A DNA stretch of 64,000 nucleotides from Streptomyces sp. NBC_00414. Lineage in GTDB: Bacteria; Actinomycetota; Actinomycetes; Streptomycetales; Streptomycetaceae. Positions 25,122-34,068 of this stretch are shown in pieces; position 1 is the stretch's first letter, and each line of letters begins with the position of its first letter. The stretch is taken from assembly GCF_036038375.1 (NCBI RefSeq), contig NZ_CP107935.1, positions 4,402,001 through 4,466,000 on the forward strand, in the 5' to 3' direction. The translations under genes were made by a program, and so were the position numbers. The notes beneath the pieces were generated by a model. It did no database searches. It was not told the origin of the DNA and worked only from the letters and a program-made list of their open reading frames with translations.

Positions 25122-25394
25122 TGCCGCGCCGCGGGTGCTGTGGGCGGCGGGTGTGCTGCGGATCGGGGCCTGGGATGCCGATCCGGAGCCGCCCGGGCCG
25201 CCGCCGTCCGAGCCGCGACCCGCCCATCGGCGCACCTCACGACCGGCGTGGCGAAGGCGCACCAGGACACCCCCGCGACCCTGGCACGCCTTCGTCCCAC
25301 CCGTCCCGAAGTTCCCCCCTCGGGCCCGCGTCTGTCGCGGTGGTCACAAGGATGCTCGGCGGGCGCCCGTCTGTCGTTGGCCCACGGTCCACGC

Positions 25395-26417
25395 CTACTT
25401 GGCGGAGCGTCCACGGCCCCGCGGATCCGCCTCCGCGCCCGCGGACAGCGCCTGTCTGCGGAACTCACCCGGCGGGAGGCCGTACGCGGCGCGGAAGGCC
25501 CGCGTGAACTCCGGAGCGCGGGGGAAACCCCAGCGGGCCCCGACGGCATGGACCGGCATCGGGCTCAGGGCCGGGTCGGCGAGATCCCGGCGGGCGTTCG
25601 CCAGTCGCCGGTCGCGGACGTACGCGGCCACGGAGACGTTCTCGGCCCGGAAGACGCGGTAGAGGTGACTGCGCGAGACGTGGTGCGCGGCGGCGATCCG
25701 GGCGGGGGTCAACTCCGGGTCCGCCAGGTGCCGGTTGACGAACGCCTTGACGCGCAGGACCAGCGTCCGGTCATGGGTCTCGGGCGGCAGCCGGAGGTCG
25801 TCGTCCACCGCGTGCGCGAAGACGGCGGTGACGAGGTCGGCGACGACCGTCCCGAGGCGGGGCGCGTCGGAGGGCCGGTACGGGTTGGTGTCCGCCGCCA
25901 GTTGGACGAGGAACTGGGCGAGCAGCGCGCCCGTTCCCTCACGGCCCGATATCCGGCGCCCGATCGCCTGGTCGGCCCGCCCCGTGGGCAGCGCCACCAG
26001 CGCCCGCGGGATCTCGACCCCGACGATGGTGACCGGGTCGGGGCCGGTGGTTATCTCGTACGACCGCGAGGAGCAGTTGATGTGGAAGTCGCGAATCCCG
26101 TACGCGGCCTGCTGTCGGCCCCAGGCGGCTTCGCCCTCGCCCCGCAGCAGCAGGGAGAGGTGGAAGGCCTCGGGGTCGGACTGGCGGACGAGTTTCGGTG
26201 TCCGCCGGAAGACGAGGTGGTCGAAGGTCGCCGGCCACACGCTCACGCCGCCCAGCCCGATCACGCGCTGGTGCCCGCGGTAGTCCGCCGCGCGGTCGCT
26301 GGCCAGCTGCATGGGGGCGTGCGTGTGCCCCAACTGCTGTGTCCACGCCTCGAACCGGTCGGCCACCGGCAGATCCAGAGTTCGCAGGACCGACTCGTGT
26401 AGCACGCAGGTAGTCAA
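25395..26417 (-). CDS. AraC-family transcriptional regulator
   Basis: A 340-residue regulator. Residues 1-200 form an AraC-binding/cupin-like sensor (RFEAWTQQLGHTHAPMQL, FHLSLLLRGEGEAAWG). The C-terminal 110 residues are a double helix-turn-helix of the HTH_18 type (FVNRHLADPELTPARIAAAHHVSRSHLYRVF, then GARWGFPRAPEFTRAFRAAYGLPPGEFR). The start is read as TTG at 26417, as no in-frame ATG is near. It resembles regulators of catabolic genes, but the neighbours do not reveal a target. Confidence 0.85.
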   Translation of the reverse strand: MTTCVLHESVLRTLDLPVADRFEAWTQQLGHTHAPMQLASDRAADYRGHQRVIGLGGVSVWPATFDHLVFRRTPKLVRQSDPEAFHLSLLLRGEGEAAWGRQQAAYGIRDFHINCSSRSYEITTGPDPVTIVGVEIPRALVALPTGRADQAIGRRISGREGTGALLAQFLVQLAADTNPYRPSDAPRLGTVVADLVTAVFAHAVDDDLRLPPETHDRTLVLRVKAFVNRHLADPELTPARIAAAHHVSRSHLYRVFRAENVSVAAYVRDRRLANARRDLADPALSPMPVHAVGARWGFPRAPEFTRAFRAAYGLPPGEFRRQALSAGAEADPRGRGRSAK

Positions 26418-26561
26418 TCACACGGGTTCCGCGGGGCCGGGGCTGAGTTTTCCGACCGCACGCGGTCCGGGCTCCCCGGGGGGACGGTCGCGTGTCGGGT
26501 GCCGGTCCGGTGGGGGCTGGTCACGCAGTTCCCCGCCCCCTGAGGGGCCCGCCCTGTACGC

Positions 26562-26681
26562 CTAACCGGCGTGCAGCATCAGGCCTATCCCGACCACCAA
26601 CAACCCCGCCGCCGCGATCCGCGGCGCCCCGAACCGTTCCTTGAAGAACACTGCTCCTATGGCCGCGCCGACGATGATCGA
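26562..26681 (-). pseudogene. 3' fragment of EamA/DMT transporter gene split by the element
   Basis: Read on the minus strand from the core TCG codon at 26681 this gives S-I-I-V-G-A-A-I-G-A-V-F-F-K-E-R-F-G, ending in GIGLMLHAG and a TAG stop at 26562. This is the last transmembrane helix and C-terminus of an EamA transporter. Joined to the fragment ending at 46122 it restores an uninterrupted 281-codon frame, so the element inserted into this gene. Confidence 0.88.
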
Positions 26682-26710
26682 TGTCATACCGGGCTCGTAC
26701 CGTGTTCGGC
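26660..26710. other. Left attachment site (attL region)
   Basis: Chromosomal EamA sequence ends at the shared CGA (26679-26681). Element sequence begins with TGTCATACCGGGCTCGTAC and runs to the integrase start at 26711. The arm GTCATACCGGGCTCGT (26683-26698) is an imperfect mirror of the right-end arm (11 of 16 positions). Confidence 0.75.
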
Positions 26711-28162
26711 ATGAGCCGACCCAAGTTAGGCAAGGCCACCATCACACCGGGTGAGCCTGCCGCGATCTACTGCCGCTTCTCCCATACCCGCGACGAGGAC
26801 CAGACCGGGGTGGACCGCCAGGAGCGCATCTGCCGGGACATCGCCGAACGGCTGCAACTCCGCGTCGAGTCGACACACGTCTACGTGGACAACAACCGCT
26901 CGGCATGGCAGCGCATCCGCAAGCGGCCGGGCTGGGAGGAGATGCTACGGGCGATGACGGCTGACGAGATCCGGCACGTCATCGTCTACCACCCCGACCG
27001 TCTCATGAGGCAGCCCAAGGATCTCGAAGAGCTGCTTTCCATAGCCGACGACAAGCGCGTCCTGCTGCACGGCGAGGCGAACCGACGCGATCTGTCGGAC
27101 CCCGACGACCGGTTCATCCTCCGTATCGAGGTGGCCCACGCGTGCCGTTCCTCCGACGACTCATCACGCCGACTCAAGGACGCTTTGAAGGACAAGGCCC
27201 GCGAGGGCAACCCGCATGTGGGCAACCGTCCTTACGGCTACACCAGGGACGGCCGCGCGATCGTCGAGGAGGAGGCGAAGATCGTTCGAGAGGTCTACCG
27301 CAGGTATCTGGACGGCGAGTCGCCGAACCACCTGGCACAAGATCTCGTCGCACGCGCCATCCCCACGTCCAAGGGCAAGGCCTGGAACCCCGAGAACGTC
27401 CGCCATCTCCTGTCGTCCCACTTCGTGGCTGGTTTGCGATTCCACCTCGGTGAAGAAGTGGCCGTTGGGACGTGGCCCGCCATCATCGATCGAGGGCAGT
27501 GGGACGAGGTCCAGCGGCTCCGGGAGTATCGCGCCCAGGCACACCAGGACACGAAGCAGCGCCCTATTCGGACCTACCTCCTGCGCGGAGTCGCCACCTG
27601 CTCGTGCGGCGCACGCATGGGCGGCACGAACAGCGGCCGATACGCCTACTACCGGTGCACCCGCTCCGACAACACCGACCAGCAGAAGTGCAACCGCGCC
27701 ATCTCCGCCGGACCGCTCGAAGAGTTCGTACGGGACGTGGCGATCAAGGTTCTGACCAAGCTGGACACCTCTGGTTACGAGCCCGCCGCCACCACACGCC
27801 CCGAAGCCGATGTCGTTGCCGATGAGAAGGACCGGACGAAGCTGGAGGAACTGAAGGAACTGTGGCTCCACGATGACGATTTCACGACGGCCGACTTCCA
27901 GTCGATGCGCGCACCCATCCTCAGGCGGCTCAAGGAACGACAGCGGAGGACCGTCAAACGGCCGGTCGTGGTCCTGGAAGGAATCGCCGGCCCGGACGCC
28001 GAAGCGAGTTGGGAACGCCTGGAGTCAGCGGAGGACTACGCGCGCATGAACGCGATCTATCGGTTCCTGTTCGCCGCCGTGATCATTGGCCCGCCGAGGC
28101 GCAAGGGTGGCCCGGGGTTCGACACCGGCCGGGTGGAGATCGAGCCGAATCCGCTGGACTAA
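26711..28162 (+). CDS. Large serine recombinase (integrase)
   Basis: It catalyses site-specific insertion and excision of the element. The 483-residue product has an N-terminal resolvase domain with catalytic Ser24 in YCRFSHTRDEDQTGVDRQ. A recombinase domain follows (GNRPYGYTRDGRAIVEEEAKIV). Then comes a zinc ribbon (CSCGARMGGTNSGRYAYYRC with a later C in QQKCN), a coiled-coil-like stretch and a C-terminal tail. The start is the ATG at 26711 (MSRPKLGKATITPG), which lies inside the left att arm, so excision places it next to the right end. Confidence 0.93.
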   Translation: MSRPKLGKATITPGEPAAIYCRFSHTRDEDQTGVDRQERICRDIAERLQLRVESTHVYVDNNRSAWQRIRKRPGWEEMLRAMTADEIRHVIVYHPDRLMRQPKDLEELLSIADDKRVLLHGEANRRDLSDPDDRFILRIEVAHACRSSDDSSRRLKDALKDKAREGNPHVGNRPYGYTRDGRAIVEEEAKIVREVYRRYLDGESPNHLAQDLVARAIPTSKGKAWNPENVRHLLSSHFVAGLRFHLGEEVAVGTWPAIIDRGQWDEVQRLREYRAQAHQDTKQRPIRTYLLRGVATCSCGARMGGTNSGRYAYYRCTRSDNTDQQKCNRAISAGPLEEFVRDVAIKVLTKLDTSGYEPAATTRPEADVVADEKDRTKLEELKELWLHDDDFTTADFQSMRAPILRRLKERQRRTVKRPVVVLEGIAGPDAEASWERLESAEDYARMNAIYRFLFAAVIIGPPRRKGGPGFDTGRVEIEPNPLD

Positions 28163-28163
28163 G

Positions 28164-28181
28164 GAGCATCGTGTGATGCTC
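28164..28181 (+). terminator. Short hairpin after the integrase gene
   Basis: GAGCATC (28164-28170) and GATGCTC (28175-28181) form a 7-bp stem with a GTGT loop 2 bp after the integrase stop. There is no T run, so termination may be partial. Confidence 0.5.
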
Positions 28182-28290
28182 AGTGCCTGCCAGTGAGGCG
28201 GAGCCCTTCCCCTACCCATGTGATCAACACGCTTGGCTGGAGCCGACGGACGCATCAGGGAACTCCAAACGTGTCTTAAGCTGCCGAGCC

Positions 28291-28857
28291 ATGGATGCTG
28301 GAGTTGCGGCGCTGCTTGGTGCAACCGTTGGAGCCGTGGGGACCAGCGTTGCCGCTGCCGTGAACGGGTTCTTGAGTCGTAACCAAACTCGAATGCAACT
28401 TCGCGCTGAGCACGCACGATTACTACGCGAGCCACGGCGGGCTGCGTACGTGGCGTTCGCTCAGTGCTTCCAAGAGACGCACACCCTTCACGCTGAGGCA
28501 GCTAAATCCGCAGCGGAGGCAGTTCCGGAGGATCCGGTCCGAGGCGGTCTCCTGCGCGATGCCCACGAGGCCTACGACCAGGCTGGAGAGCGGCTGCACG
28601 GTGAGCTTCAGCAACGGCAATCAGCTGTGGCCGTCGAAGGTCCACCGAACGTCACGGCTGCCGCGCTGGAGGCACAGGATGCACTGCTTGCCTCGCGTAT
28701 CGAGTTGTACCGCTGGATCCAGCACTTGGAGCGCGGAGAACCTGCGGATGAGCGGGAGCACGCAGCGGACAGTGCGCTGTTAGCCGTTCACCCACCGTTG
28801 GTGCGGTTTCTCAACGCGGCGTCTGGTGCTCTGGCGGACAACGGCTTCAACCCGTAA
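28291..28857 (+). CDS. Small single-pass membrane protein, unknown
   Basis: A 188-residue product that I do not recognise. An N-terminal Ala/Gly/Val membrane helix (GVAALLGATVGAVGTSVAAAVNGFL) is followed by a charged helical region (RNQTRMQLRAEHARLLREPRRAAYVAFAQC) and further predicted helices. The GC content is a little lower than in the core genes. The ATG at 28291 was chosen because the membrane helix starts there. It lies 129 bp after the integrase and is likely element-encoded cargo. Confidence 0.6.
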   Translation: MDAGVAALLGATVGAVGTSVAAAVNGFLSRNQTRMQLRAEHARLLREPRRAAYVAFAQCFQETHTLHAEAAKSAAEAVPEDPVRGGLLRDAHEAYDQAGERLHGELQQRQSAVAVEGPPNVTAAALEAQDALLASRIELYRWIQHLERGEPADEREHAADSALLAVHPPLVRFLNAASGALADNGFNP

Positions 28858-28955
28858 CGACAGAACCGTCCCGTCACCCTCTGGTAGGAAGGCACGCTAA
28901 GGATCGTGTAACGAGCTCCAAGGACGAGCCGGTGCCTTGTGCCGCCCGAACGTAG

Positions 28956-29243
28956 ATGGGAAACAACGACGTGACCGAACAAGCCGGAACGACAGGACGG
29001 ACCGATGGTGAGGTTCCGCCCTCGGCCCACCCCACAGAGGTTGCAGCAGATCACCCGTTGTCCCAGTCGGACGTCGAAATTCTGCGCTTGATGGCTGCGG
29101 GGTGGTCGATCCGCGAGACCTCGGAACGGATGTGCCTCTCTTATCGGACCGCTATGCGGCGCATCCAGCAGCTCATGACCTTGCTAGACGCTCACAGCAC
29201 CAAGGAGTTGGCGGCGAAGGCCTTACAGAAGGGGCTGATCTAA
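28956..29243 (+). CDS. Small LuxR-type helix-turn-helix protein
   Basis: A 95-residue protein made almost entirely of a GerE/LuxR DNA-binding domain: LSQSDVEILRLMAAGWSIRE, then RMCLSYRTAMRRIQQLMTLL and HSTKELAAKALQKGL. A disordered 35-residue N-terminus precedes it. No receiver or sensor domain is present. It could regulate the integrase or replication genes; a role as recombination directionality factor is conceivable but unsupported. It converges on rep across a 180-bp gene-free gap (29244-29423). Confidence 0.7.
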   Translation: MGNNDVTEQAGTTGRTDGEVPPSAHPTEVAADHPLSQSDVEILRLMAAGWSIRETSERMCLSYRTAMRRIQQLMTLLDAHSTKELAAKALQKGLI

Positions 29244-29423
29244 ACGTGTTTGATAGCGTCTTGTTGTCGGCTCGTGAGCGAGCAACTCCCAACGCGTCCT
29301 AGGAACCTCGCGCAGGGCCGAGGAGCCTCGCGAGTCGCGCAGCCTTTTTATGCCCTACTCGTGTCGGAAACTTGGCTGCTTGGCGCTCGACAGCCCGAAC
29401 CCACTGCTCGTTGCGGTTTCTCG

Positions 29424-30695
29424 TCACCGGGATGCCTCACGCTCTTCGCGCACGATCTCGCGGTTCTTGGCGAGGTCTTCGAAGACTCCAAAAGCCATGA
29501 GCGCGGCACCGGGGGTGTGACCGGAGCCCACGTAGTGCCACTGCCGATCGGTGACGGCATCAGGAAACTTGGTCTCTCCGACGTAGTCAGCGCGTTCGGC
29601 GCGTAGCGCCGCGTACGTGGTCGAGTAGGCGCGAGACTTGGTGAGGATGTGGCCCCGGTAGCCGAGGGTGTGTGTCCAGACACGAAGATGCAGAGGCTCG
29701 TACTCAGGCAGACCACCGAGGCGCCAGCAGACGCGCATGAGGCTGCGAACGTGGTCGGTGACCGGAGCCGTAGCTATATCAGCCCAGTTGGTCAGCTTGT
29801 GGTCCGTGCCAGCGCCGGTCTCGCTCGCTCCCTTGGCCACGTACTTGGCGACGTACGCGGCCACGGCGTCGTCATCCGGTCCGAGACCGTCGGCGCGGAG
29901 TGGTCGCGTGTCGACCTGAGTCCCCCAACGCAGAGCGAGTTCCCCAACTGCTGGGCTGTGGAGCGTGCGGACGACGACCCGACTCGCAGAGGCGCGCACC
30001 GCGTCGGTCAGTCGGGCGATCGTGCCCCAAGCCGGAGGTTCGTCGGTCGGTCCGTCCGGGCCGTCGAGGCGGACGACGGCATGAACGTGGACGGCACCGC
30101 GCCTCTGATACTCGGCGACGCGGGCGAAGGACAGCCGGGCGCGCTCGGCGAAACGGGACTGTACGAGACCCGCGGAGGAGGCGAGGTGTCGGCGGACGCC
30201 GATGACGAAGCGGTCCCACAGCATGCCCGCGTGCGCGTGCCAGAGCGCGTGAGCTGTGTAGTCGTAGCAGTCGGGGCAGAGGGGCTGGCCGACGAGGGAT
30301 CCGTCTGTGTCATGGACCGCGCCGCAGCCGAAGGGACGGCCGTGTTCGCAGCTGGTCCGATCCCGTCGGGGTTGGCAGCGGTCGTCTCCGGCACGGTGCA
30401 CCGGACCGAAGGACGGCGCGGTCAGCGTAACGAAGAGTCGGGGCCGATGGCGGACCGCGTCGGGGACGTTCTTGCCACCGATCAGGCCAGCGCGGACGAG
30501 GTGGAAGGTGTCGCCTGCGTGGAGGCGTGAGCATGGGGCGCAGACGGTGGCCCGTCTGTTGCGGCAGCGGACGGAGAGCCGCTCCCCCGGTTCGTCGCGA
30601 GTGTCGTAGTGGCGCAGGATCTCGCCGGTCGTCGCGTCCAGGGTGGTCGTCGAGCCGGACAGGTGCACAGGGTGAGCGCATCCGCCCGTGGCCAT
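29424..30695 (-). CDS. RepSA-like plasmid/AICE replication initiator
   Basis: It initiates rolling-circle-type replication of the excised element. The ATG at 30695 gives 423 residues with CRNRRATVCAPCSRLHAGDTFHLVRAGL, the HUH-like metal motif HVHAVVRL and a Tyr motif in AAYVAKYVAKG. Similarity to the family continues upstream in frame (TSADRRATLDRAARLRQLP, then EADRDAIRIAQDPQFARWLGQL) to about 30833. The expected start codon there, behind GGAAGG, reads ATC instead of ATG. The gene may therefore use a rare AUC start, start internally, or be impaired. It is the last gene of the minus-strand transfer operon. Confidence 0.85.
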   Translation of the reverse strand: MATGGCAHPVHLSGSTTTLDATTGEILRHYDTRDEPGERLSVRCRNRRATVCAPCSRLHAGDTFHLVRAGLIGGKNVPDAVRHRPRLFVTLTAPSFGPVHRAGDDRCQPRRDRTSCEHGRPFGCGAVHDTDGSLVGQPLCPDCYDYTAHALWHAHAGMLWDRFVIGVRRHLASSAGLVQSRFAERARLSFARVAEYQRRGAVHVHAVVRLDGPDGPTDEPPAWGTIARLTDAVRASASRVVVRTLHSPAVGELALRWGTQVDTRPLRADGLGPDDDAVAAYVAKYVAKGASETGAGTDHKLTNWADIATAPVTDHVRSLMRVCWRLGGLPEYEPLHLRVWTHTLGYRGHILTKSRAYSTTYAALRAERADYVGETKFPDAVTDRQWHYVGSGHTPGAALMAFGVFEDLAKNREIVREEREASR

Positions 30696-30941
30696 GAGCT
30701 GTCCGAGCCAGCGCGCGAACTGGGGATCTTGGGCGATGCGGATTGCGTCGCGGTCTGCTTCGGGAAGCTGACGCAGGCGCGCCGCGCGGTCGAGTGTGGC
30801 GCGCCTGTCAGCCGAGGTGTTCTCGGGTGTGATGGTGGTGACCTTCCGGGGTGGGCCGCCGTAGCGGCACGGGTGGTGGTGGGTGGCGCGCAGTCGGTCA
30901 TGTGGATCACTCCTGTGGCTGGTCGGGGGTGGTTCGTGGGT

Positions 30942-31055
30942 TCAGCGGATGGTTCCGGCGCCCCGGCAGACGCGGCAGCGGCGCAGTCGTCCGGTCCAGG
31001 TCCTGCGGGCCCCGTCGCCCTTGCAGTAGGGGCACCTCACGCGAGGCATGGGCAT
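30942..31055 (-). CDS. Short zinc-finger protein of the transfer operon
   Basis: A 37-residue product, MPMPRVRCPYCKGDGARRTW continuing to RRCRVCRGAGTIR, with two CxxC pairs (CPYC and CRVC) that can form one zinc site. Tiny zinc-finger genes of this kind commonly sit between spdB and rep in Streptomyces integrative elements. The start is ATG 31055 or ATG 31049. It lies 19 bp downstream of the SpdB-like gene. Confidence 0.65.
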   Translation of the reverse strand: MPMPRVRCPYCKGDGARRTWTGRLRRCRVCRGAGTIR

Positions 31056-31074
31056 GGCGTCGTGTCCTTTCTGA

Positions 31075-31272
31075 TCAGGTGTGGGAGAAGCCGGTGACGA
31101 ACCAGGTGACGAGTCCGTGGACGGTGAAGATCACGGGGGTCTGGCCGAGGTAGATGCCGAAGAGGCCGACGCAGACCGCTTCCCAGGCGCGTACGTCGCG
31201 GGAGCGGACGAGGAGGACGGTGATGATCCCGAAGATCACCGCGAACGTGAACGCTGTTCCTTCGCTGATCAC
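31075..31272 (-). CDS. SpdB-like small membrane protein
   Basis: A 65-residue, mostly hydrophobic product with two membrane helices (GTAFTFAVIFGIITVLLV, and VCVGLFGIYLGQTPVIFTVHGL). Spd proteins help spread conjugative DNA between hyphal compartments after transfer. The GTG start at 31272 overlaps the tra stop (GTGA), so the two are translationally coupled. Confidence 0.7.
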   Translation of the reverse strand: MISEGTAFTFAVIFGIITVLLVRSRDVRAWEAVCVGLFGIYLGQTPVIFTVHGLVTWFVTGFSHT

Positions 31273-32576
31273 TTGTCGTCTCCTTCCAGGGCCGCGAGAG
31301 CGCGGCGGACAAATGACATTTCCGGGGCCAGCGCGGAGTGCCGCTGTGCTGCCGCGATGGCCTCTTCGGTGGTGGTCAGGTGCGAGCGGGCCCGGCTCCA
31401 GCCGCCGTCCGGTCCGGTACACACGGCCACGCCCCGTTCCTGGGCGGTGATCGACTGAGCGACGGTCACCGCGTCCTTGTTGAGGTCGCCCAAGGTCATC
31501 TCTGCCGTGCCGGGGTCGTTGACGCGGTGGCAGATCCGGCCGCCGAGCTGGGCACGCAGTGCGGTGACGCCGGGGCCGAGGTCGGAACCGACGCGTTGGC
31601 CGGCGACGACCAAGTGCAGGCCGAGCGCGGCACCGAGCTGAGCCAGCCGCAGGAGGAGGACGGAGCACTGTTCGGCTTCCGCCTTGCTCTCCCGTCTGCC
31701 GTCCGACAGATACAGCTCCGCGATCTCGTCGACGATCACGACGACCGGCACCGGCCGCAGCGTCTCGGGGAGCTCCCAGATGGAGCGCGCTCCGGCCGAG
31801 CGGCACGCGTTCATCCGGTCCTGCATGTCGACCACCAGCGCGCCCAGGACCGCGACCGCTTCCCGTCGGCAGGTCGCGAGCACGCTCAAGCGGCTGGTGA
31901 ACAGGCCCAGTTCCATGCCGCCCTTGCAGTCGATGCCGATCAGGGCGACGGGTTGCGGGGCGAGCTGGGTGATGAGCCGGGCCAGCAGGGTGGATTTGCC
32001 GGAGCGGGTGGCGCCCGCGATGAGCCAGTGCGGGATGAGCCGCAGATCCATCACCCATGCGCCGCCGCTCTCCAGGACGCCGACGAGCGCGGACAGCAGC
32101 GCGGCGGGAGCCGTCGCGAGCCCCGGCCGCAGGAGCGGATCCGTGGCGGTCGCCGTCAGCAGGACGAGTCCGCGTTCCGGCGAGGTGACCCGTACCGCGT
32201 GGACCTTCCAGGCGTGCACGAAGGCGTCAGCCGCCTTCAGGTACGTGGCCGGGGTCTGGCCCGCGTGCAGGCGCACCACCACGGTCAGGCCCAGGCGGGT
32301 GGCGCGCGGGAAGGAGATCCGCGGAGCCACCGGCCGCAGCGGGTCGCCCTTGACCACCAGGTCCCCGAGCAGCCCGCGGGGCGGGCGGCGGGAGACGGAG
32401 AGGTCGTTGAGCAGGGCGACCTTGCGCCAGGTGAACAGCACCCGGCAGGTGGTGGCCGGGTATCCGGTGAGGTACCAGTGCCAGGCCGGACGGTGCCGCC
32501 GCAGCAGGTCACCGACGACGAGCACCCACGCCAGTACGGCGAGTGCGAGGGCGAGCGCGATCGAACCGTTCATCAC
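31269..32576 (-). CDS. FtsK/SpoIIIE-type conjugal transfer protein (TraSA-like)
   Basis: This is the single DNA-translocase ATPase that moves double-stranded DNA in Streptomyces conjugation. The 435-residue product has an N-terminal membrane helix (IALALALAVLAWVLVVGDLL), Walker A GATRSGKST, Walker B VVVIVDEIAELY and the downstream LRLAQLGAALGLHLVVAGQR typical of Tra. The start is a GTG at 32576 or the adjacent ATG at 32573, overlapping the stop of the SCO3933-like gene. The spdB-like gene overlaps its 3' end. Confidence 0.92.
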   Translation of the reverse strand: MMNGSIALALALAVLAWVLVVGDLLRRHRPAWHWYLTGYPATTCRVLFTWRKVALLNDLSVSRRPPRGLLGDLVVKGDPLRPVAPRISFPRATRLGLTVVVRLHAGQTPATYLKAADAFVHAWKVHAVRVTSPERGLVLLTATATDPLLRPGLATAPAALLSALVGVLESGGAWVMDLRLIPHWLIAGATRSGKSTLLARLITQLAPQPVALIGIDCKGGMELGLFTSRLSVLATCRREAVAVLGALVVDMQDRMNACRSAGARSIWELPETLRPVPVVVIVDEIAELYLSDGRRESKAEAEQCSVLLLRLAQLGAALGLHLVVAGQRVGSDLGPGVTALRAQLGGRICHRVNDPGTAEMTLGDLNKDAVTVAQSITAQERGVAVCTGPDGGWSRARSHLTTTEEAIAAAQRHSALAPEMSFVRRALAALEGDDK

Positions 32577-32914
32577 GCACCACCGGCCTTTAAGACGGTG
32601 CCGTGCACGGGCGTGATGGCGTCCGCGCGGAAGCTGATCCCGTGCCGGTCACCCATCGCCCAGGCGAACGCCACCAGCCCGGTGACCTTGAGGATCTGTC
32701 CTTCCTCGATGCCTTTCGGCTCGCCGCTCACCGCGATCTCGATCACGGAGATACGCCGCCGGTCCTGACGCACCGTGACGGCCACGGTGTAGACGGTCTG
32801 GCCGTCGCGGTCCTTCTTCACCTCCTGTGTCTCGGAGTTGCTGATCTTCGCTTCGGGCGCGATGGCGCACCGCAGTACGCCGAGCCGCGCCGTGTCCACG
32901 GGTATGGACTGCAT
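32573..32914 (-). CDS. SCO3933-like AICE regulatory protein
   Basis: A 113-residue product (MQSIPVDTARLGVLRCAIAP), carried just upstream of tra in many Streptomyces integrative elements. The central stretch TVYTVAVTVRQDRRRISVIEIAVSGEP looks like a small beta-barrel. The biochemical role is not known to me. The ATG at 32914 was chosen by similarity. It is the first gene of the minus-strand transfer/replication operon and is divergent from the GntR gene; the shared 163-bp gap must contain both promoters. Confidence 0.75.
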   Translation of the reverse strand: MQSIPVDTARLGVLRCAIAPEAKISNSETQEVKKDRDGQTVYTVAVTVRQDRRRISVIEIAVSGEPKGIEEGQILKVTGLVAFAWAMGDRHGISFRADAITPVHGTVLKAGGA

Positions 32915-33077
32915 TGCATGGCCTCCCTGGCCAGTCGGGACGTCCGACATATTCAGACGTCACTTGTCCTTACGAGTTACGACTATGGAGTTCTGTACAG
33001 CGGGGGTGCAACTACTTATGCTGACGAGTGATGTCGCGCGTGCGACGTGCCTACGACACCGACCCGAAGGTGCCCAG

Positions 33078-33857
33078 ATGACGGAGATCCAACGCCCCGG
33101 AGCCCTCTATCAGCAGGTCGCCGCCGCCATCCGGGAGGCGATCCTGTCGGGCGAGTTCACTCCGGACTCCCTGTTGCCGTCCGAGGCTCAGCTCATGGCC
33201 CGCTACCAGGTCTCGCGTCCCACGGTCCGCAACGCCGTTGCCGCCCTGCGCGCGGAAGGCCTGATCGATGTCCGCCACGGCAAGGGCAGCTTCGTACGCT
33301 CCGACAGCCAACCCGCGCTCACGATCGAGCGCCGCATCAGCCGCACGTCCGATGGGCAGTTCGTCATGCCCAACGGCGACGTCTGGACCGAAGCCGAGAA
33401 GCCGAGCACCTACCGCACGCGCACGACCAAGACCACGGGCCACTTCCTCGCGCTGGACAAGGAGGAAGCGCTGTTCGGATGCGACCGCCTGCTCACCGAC
33501 CCTGAGACCGGCACCCGTGCGATGCACCGCACGCTGATCCCCTTCGAGGTCACCGAGGGCGCCCCGGCGCTCGCGGAGGAGCCGGGCAAGACGCCGACCG
33601 AGGTCTACCGGACACTCACCCAGGCCGGGCACAAGCTGTGGTGGTCGGAGACCGTCCGCGCCCACATGCCGATGCCCGACGAGCGCACCACGCTCCAGCT
33701 CCCGGACGCGACCCCGATCCTGCACCTGTCCCGCGTCACGCACGGCGCCAACGACCGCCCGCTGATTCTCGAAGAGTTCCGCGTCGGTGCGGACCGCGCC
33801 GAACTCGCCTACCGGATCACCGCCGACAAGCAGACCACCCGACGCCGCCCGGCATGA
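33078..33857 (+). CDS. GntR/HutC-family repressor, KorSA-like
   Basis: A 259-residue regulator. The N-terminal winged helix (GALYQQVAAAIREAILSGEF, SEAQLMARYQVSRPTVRNAV) is followed by a UTRA ligand domain ending RVTHGANDRPLILEEFRVGAD. KorSA of pSAM2, a GntR member in the same position, represses replication/transfer genes and keeps the element integrated. Divergence from the transfer operon suggests the same role here. The start is the ATG at 33078. Confidence 0.85.
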   Translation: MTEIQRPGALYQQVAAAIREAILSGEFTPDSLLPSEAQLMARYQVSRPTVRNAVAALRAEGLIDVRHGKGSFVRSDSQPALTIERRISRTSDGQFVMPNGDVWTEAEKPSTYRTRTTKTTGHFLALDKEEALFGCDRLLTDPETGTRAMHRTLIPFEVTEGAPALAEEPGKTPTEVYRTLTQAGHKLWWSETVRAHMPMPDERTTLQLPDATPILHLSRVTHGANDRPLILEEFRVGADRAELAYRITADKQTTRRRPA

Positions 33858-34068
33858 TCGGCAACGGCCATCGGTCAAAACCGTCTTCACTTCCTCAAGG
33901 GCGCGCCTGCGGCGCGCCGGGCAGCCCGGCCGCCCCGGCCGGGCGTGCGGCGTGACCGCCGATCCCGTCCGGTCGCCCGACTGCCCGCACCGCAGCACGC
34001 CAGAGGTTGTAAGACGTCGACTCACCGAGCCGGGCCGGGGCCCGCGTGGCTGGGGGTCGACGGCCTCC

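Noticed and set aside
28956..29243. Excisionase (Xis) of the element
   Set aside because: The domain is LuxR-type, not MerR/Xis-like. Serine integrases use unrelated directionality factors that cannot be recognised by sequence alone.
29649..30530. Plus-strand open frame opposite rep
   Set aside because: The minus-strand frame has the Rep motifs (HVHAVVRL, AAYVAKYVAKG). The plus frame has none.
30482..30910. Minus-strand frame starting MTDCAPPTTTRAA upstream of rep
   Set aside because: It has a start and a ribosome site, but its Ser/Pro/Arg/Thr-rich peptide is the +1 shadow of the rep N-terminus.
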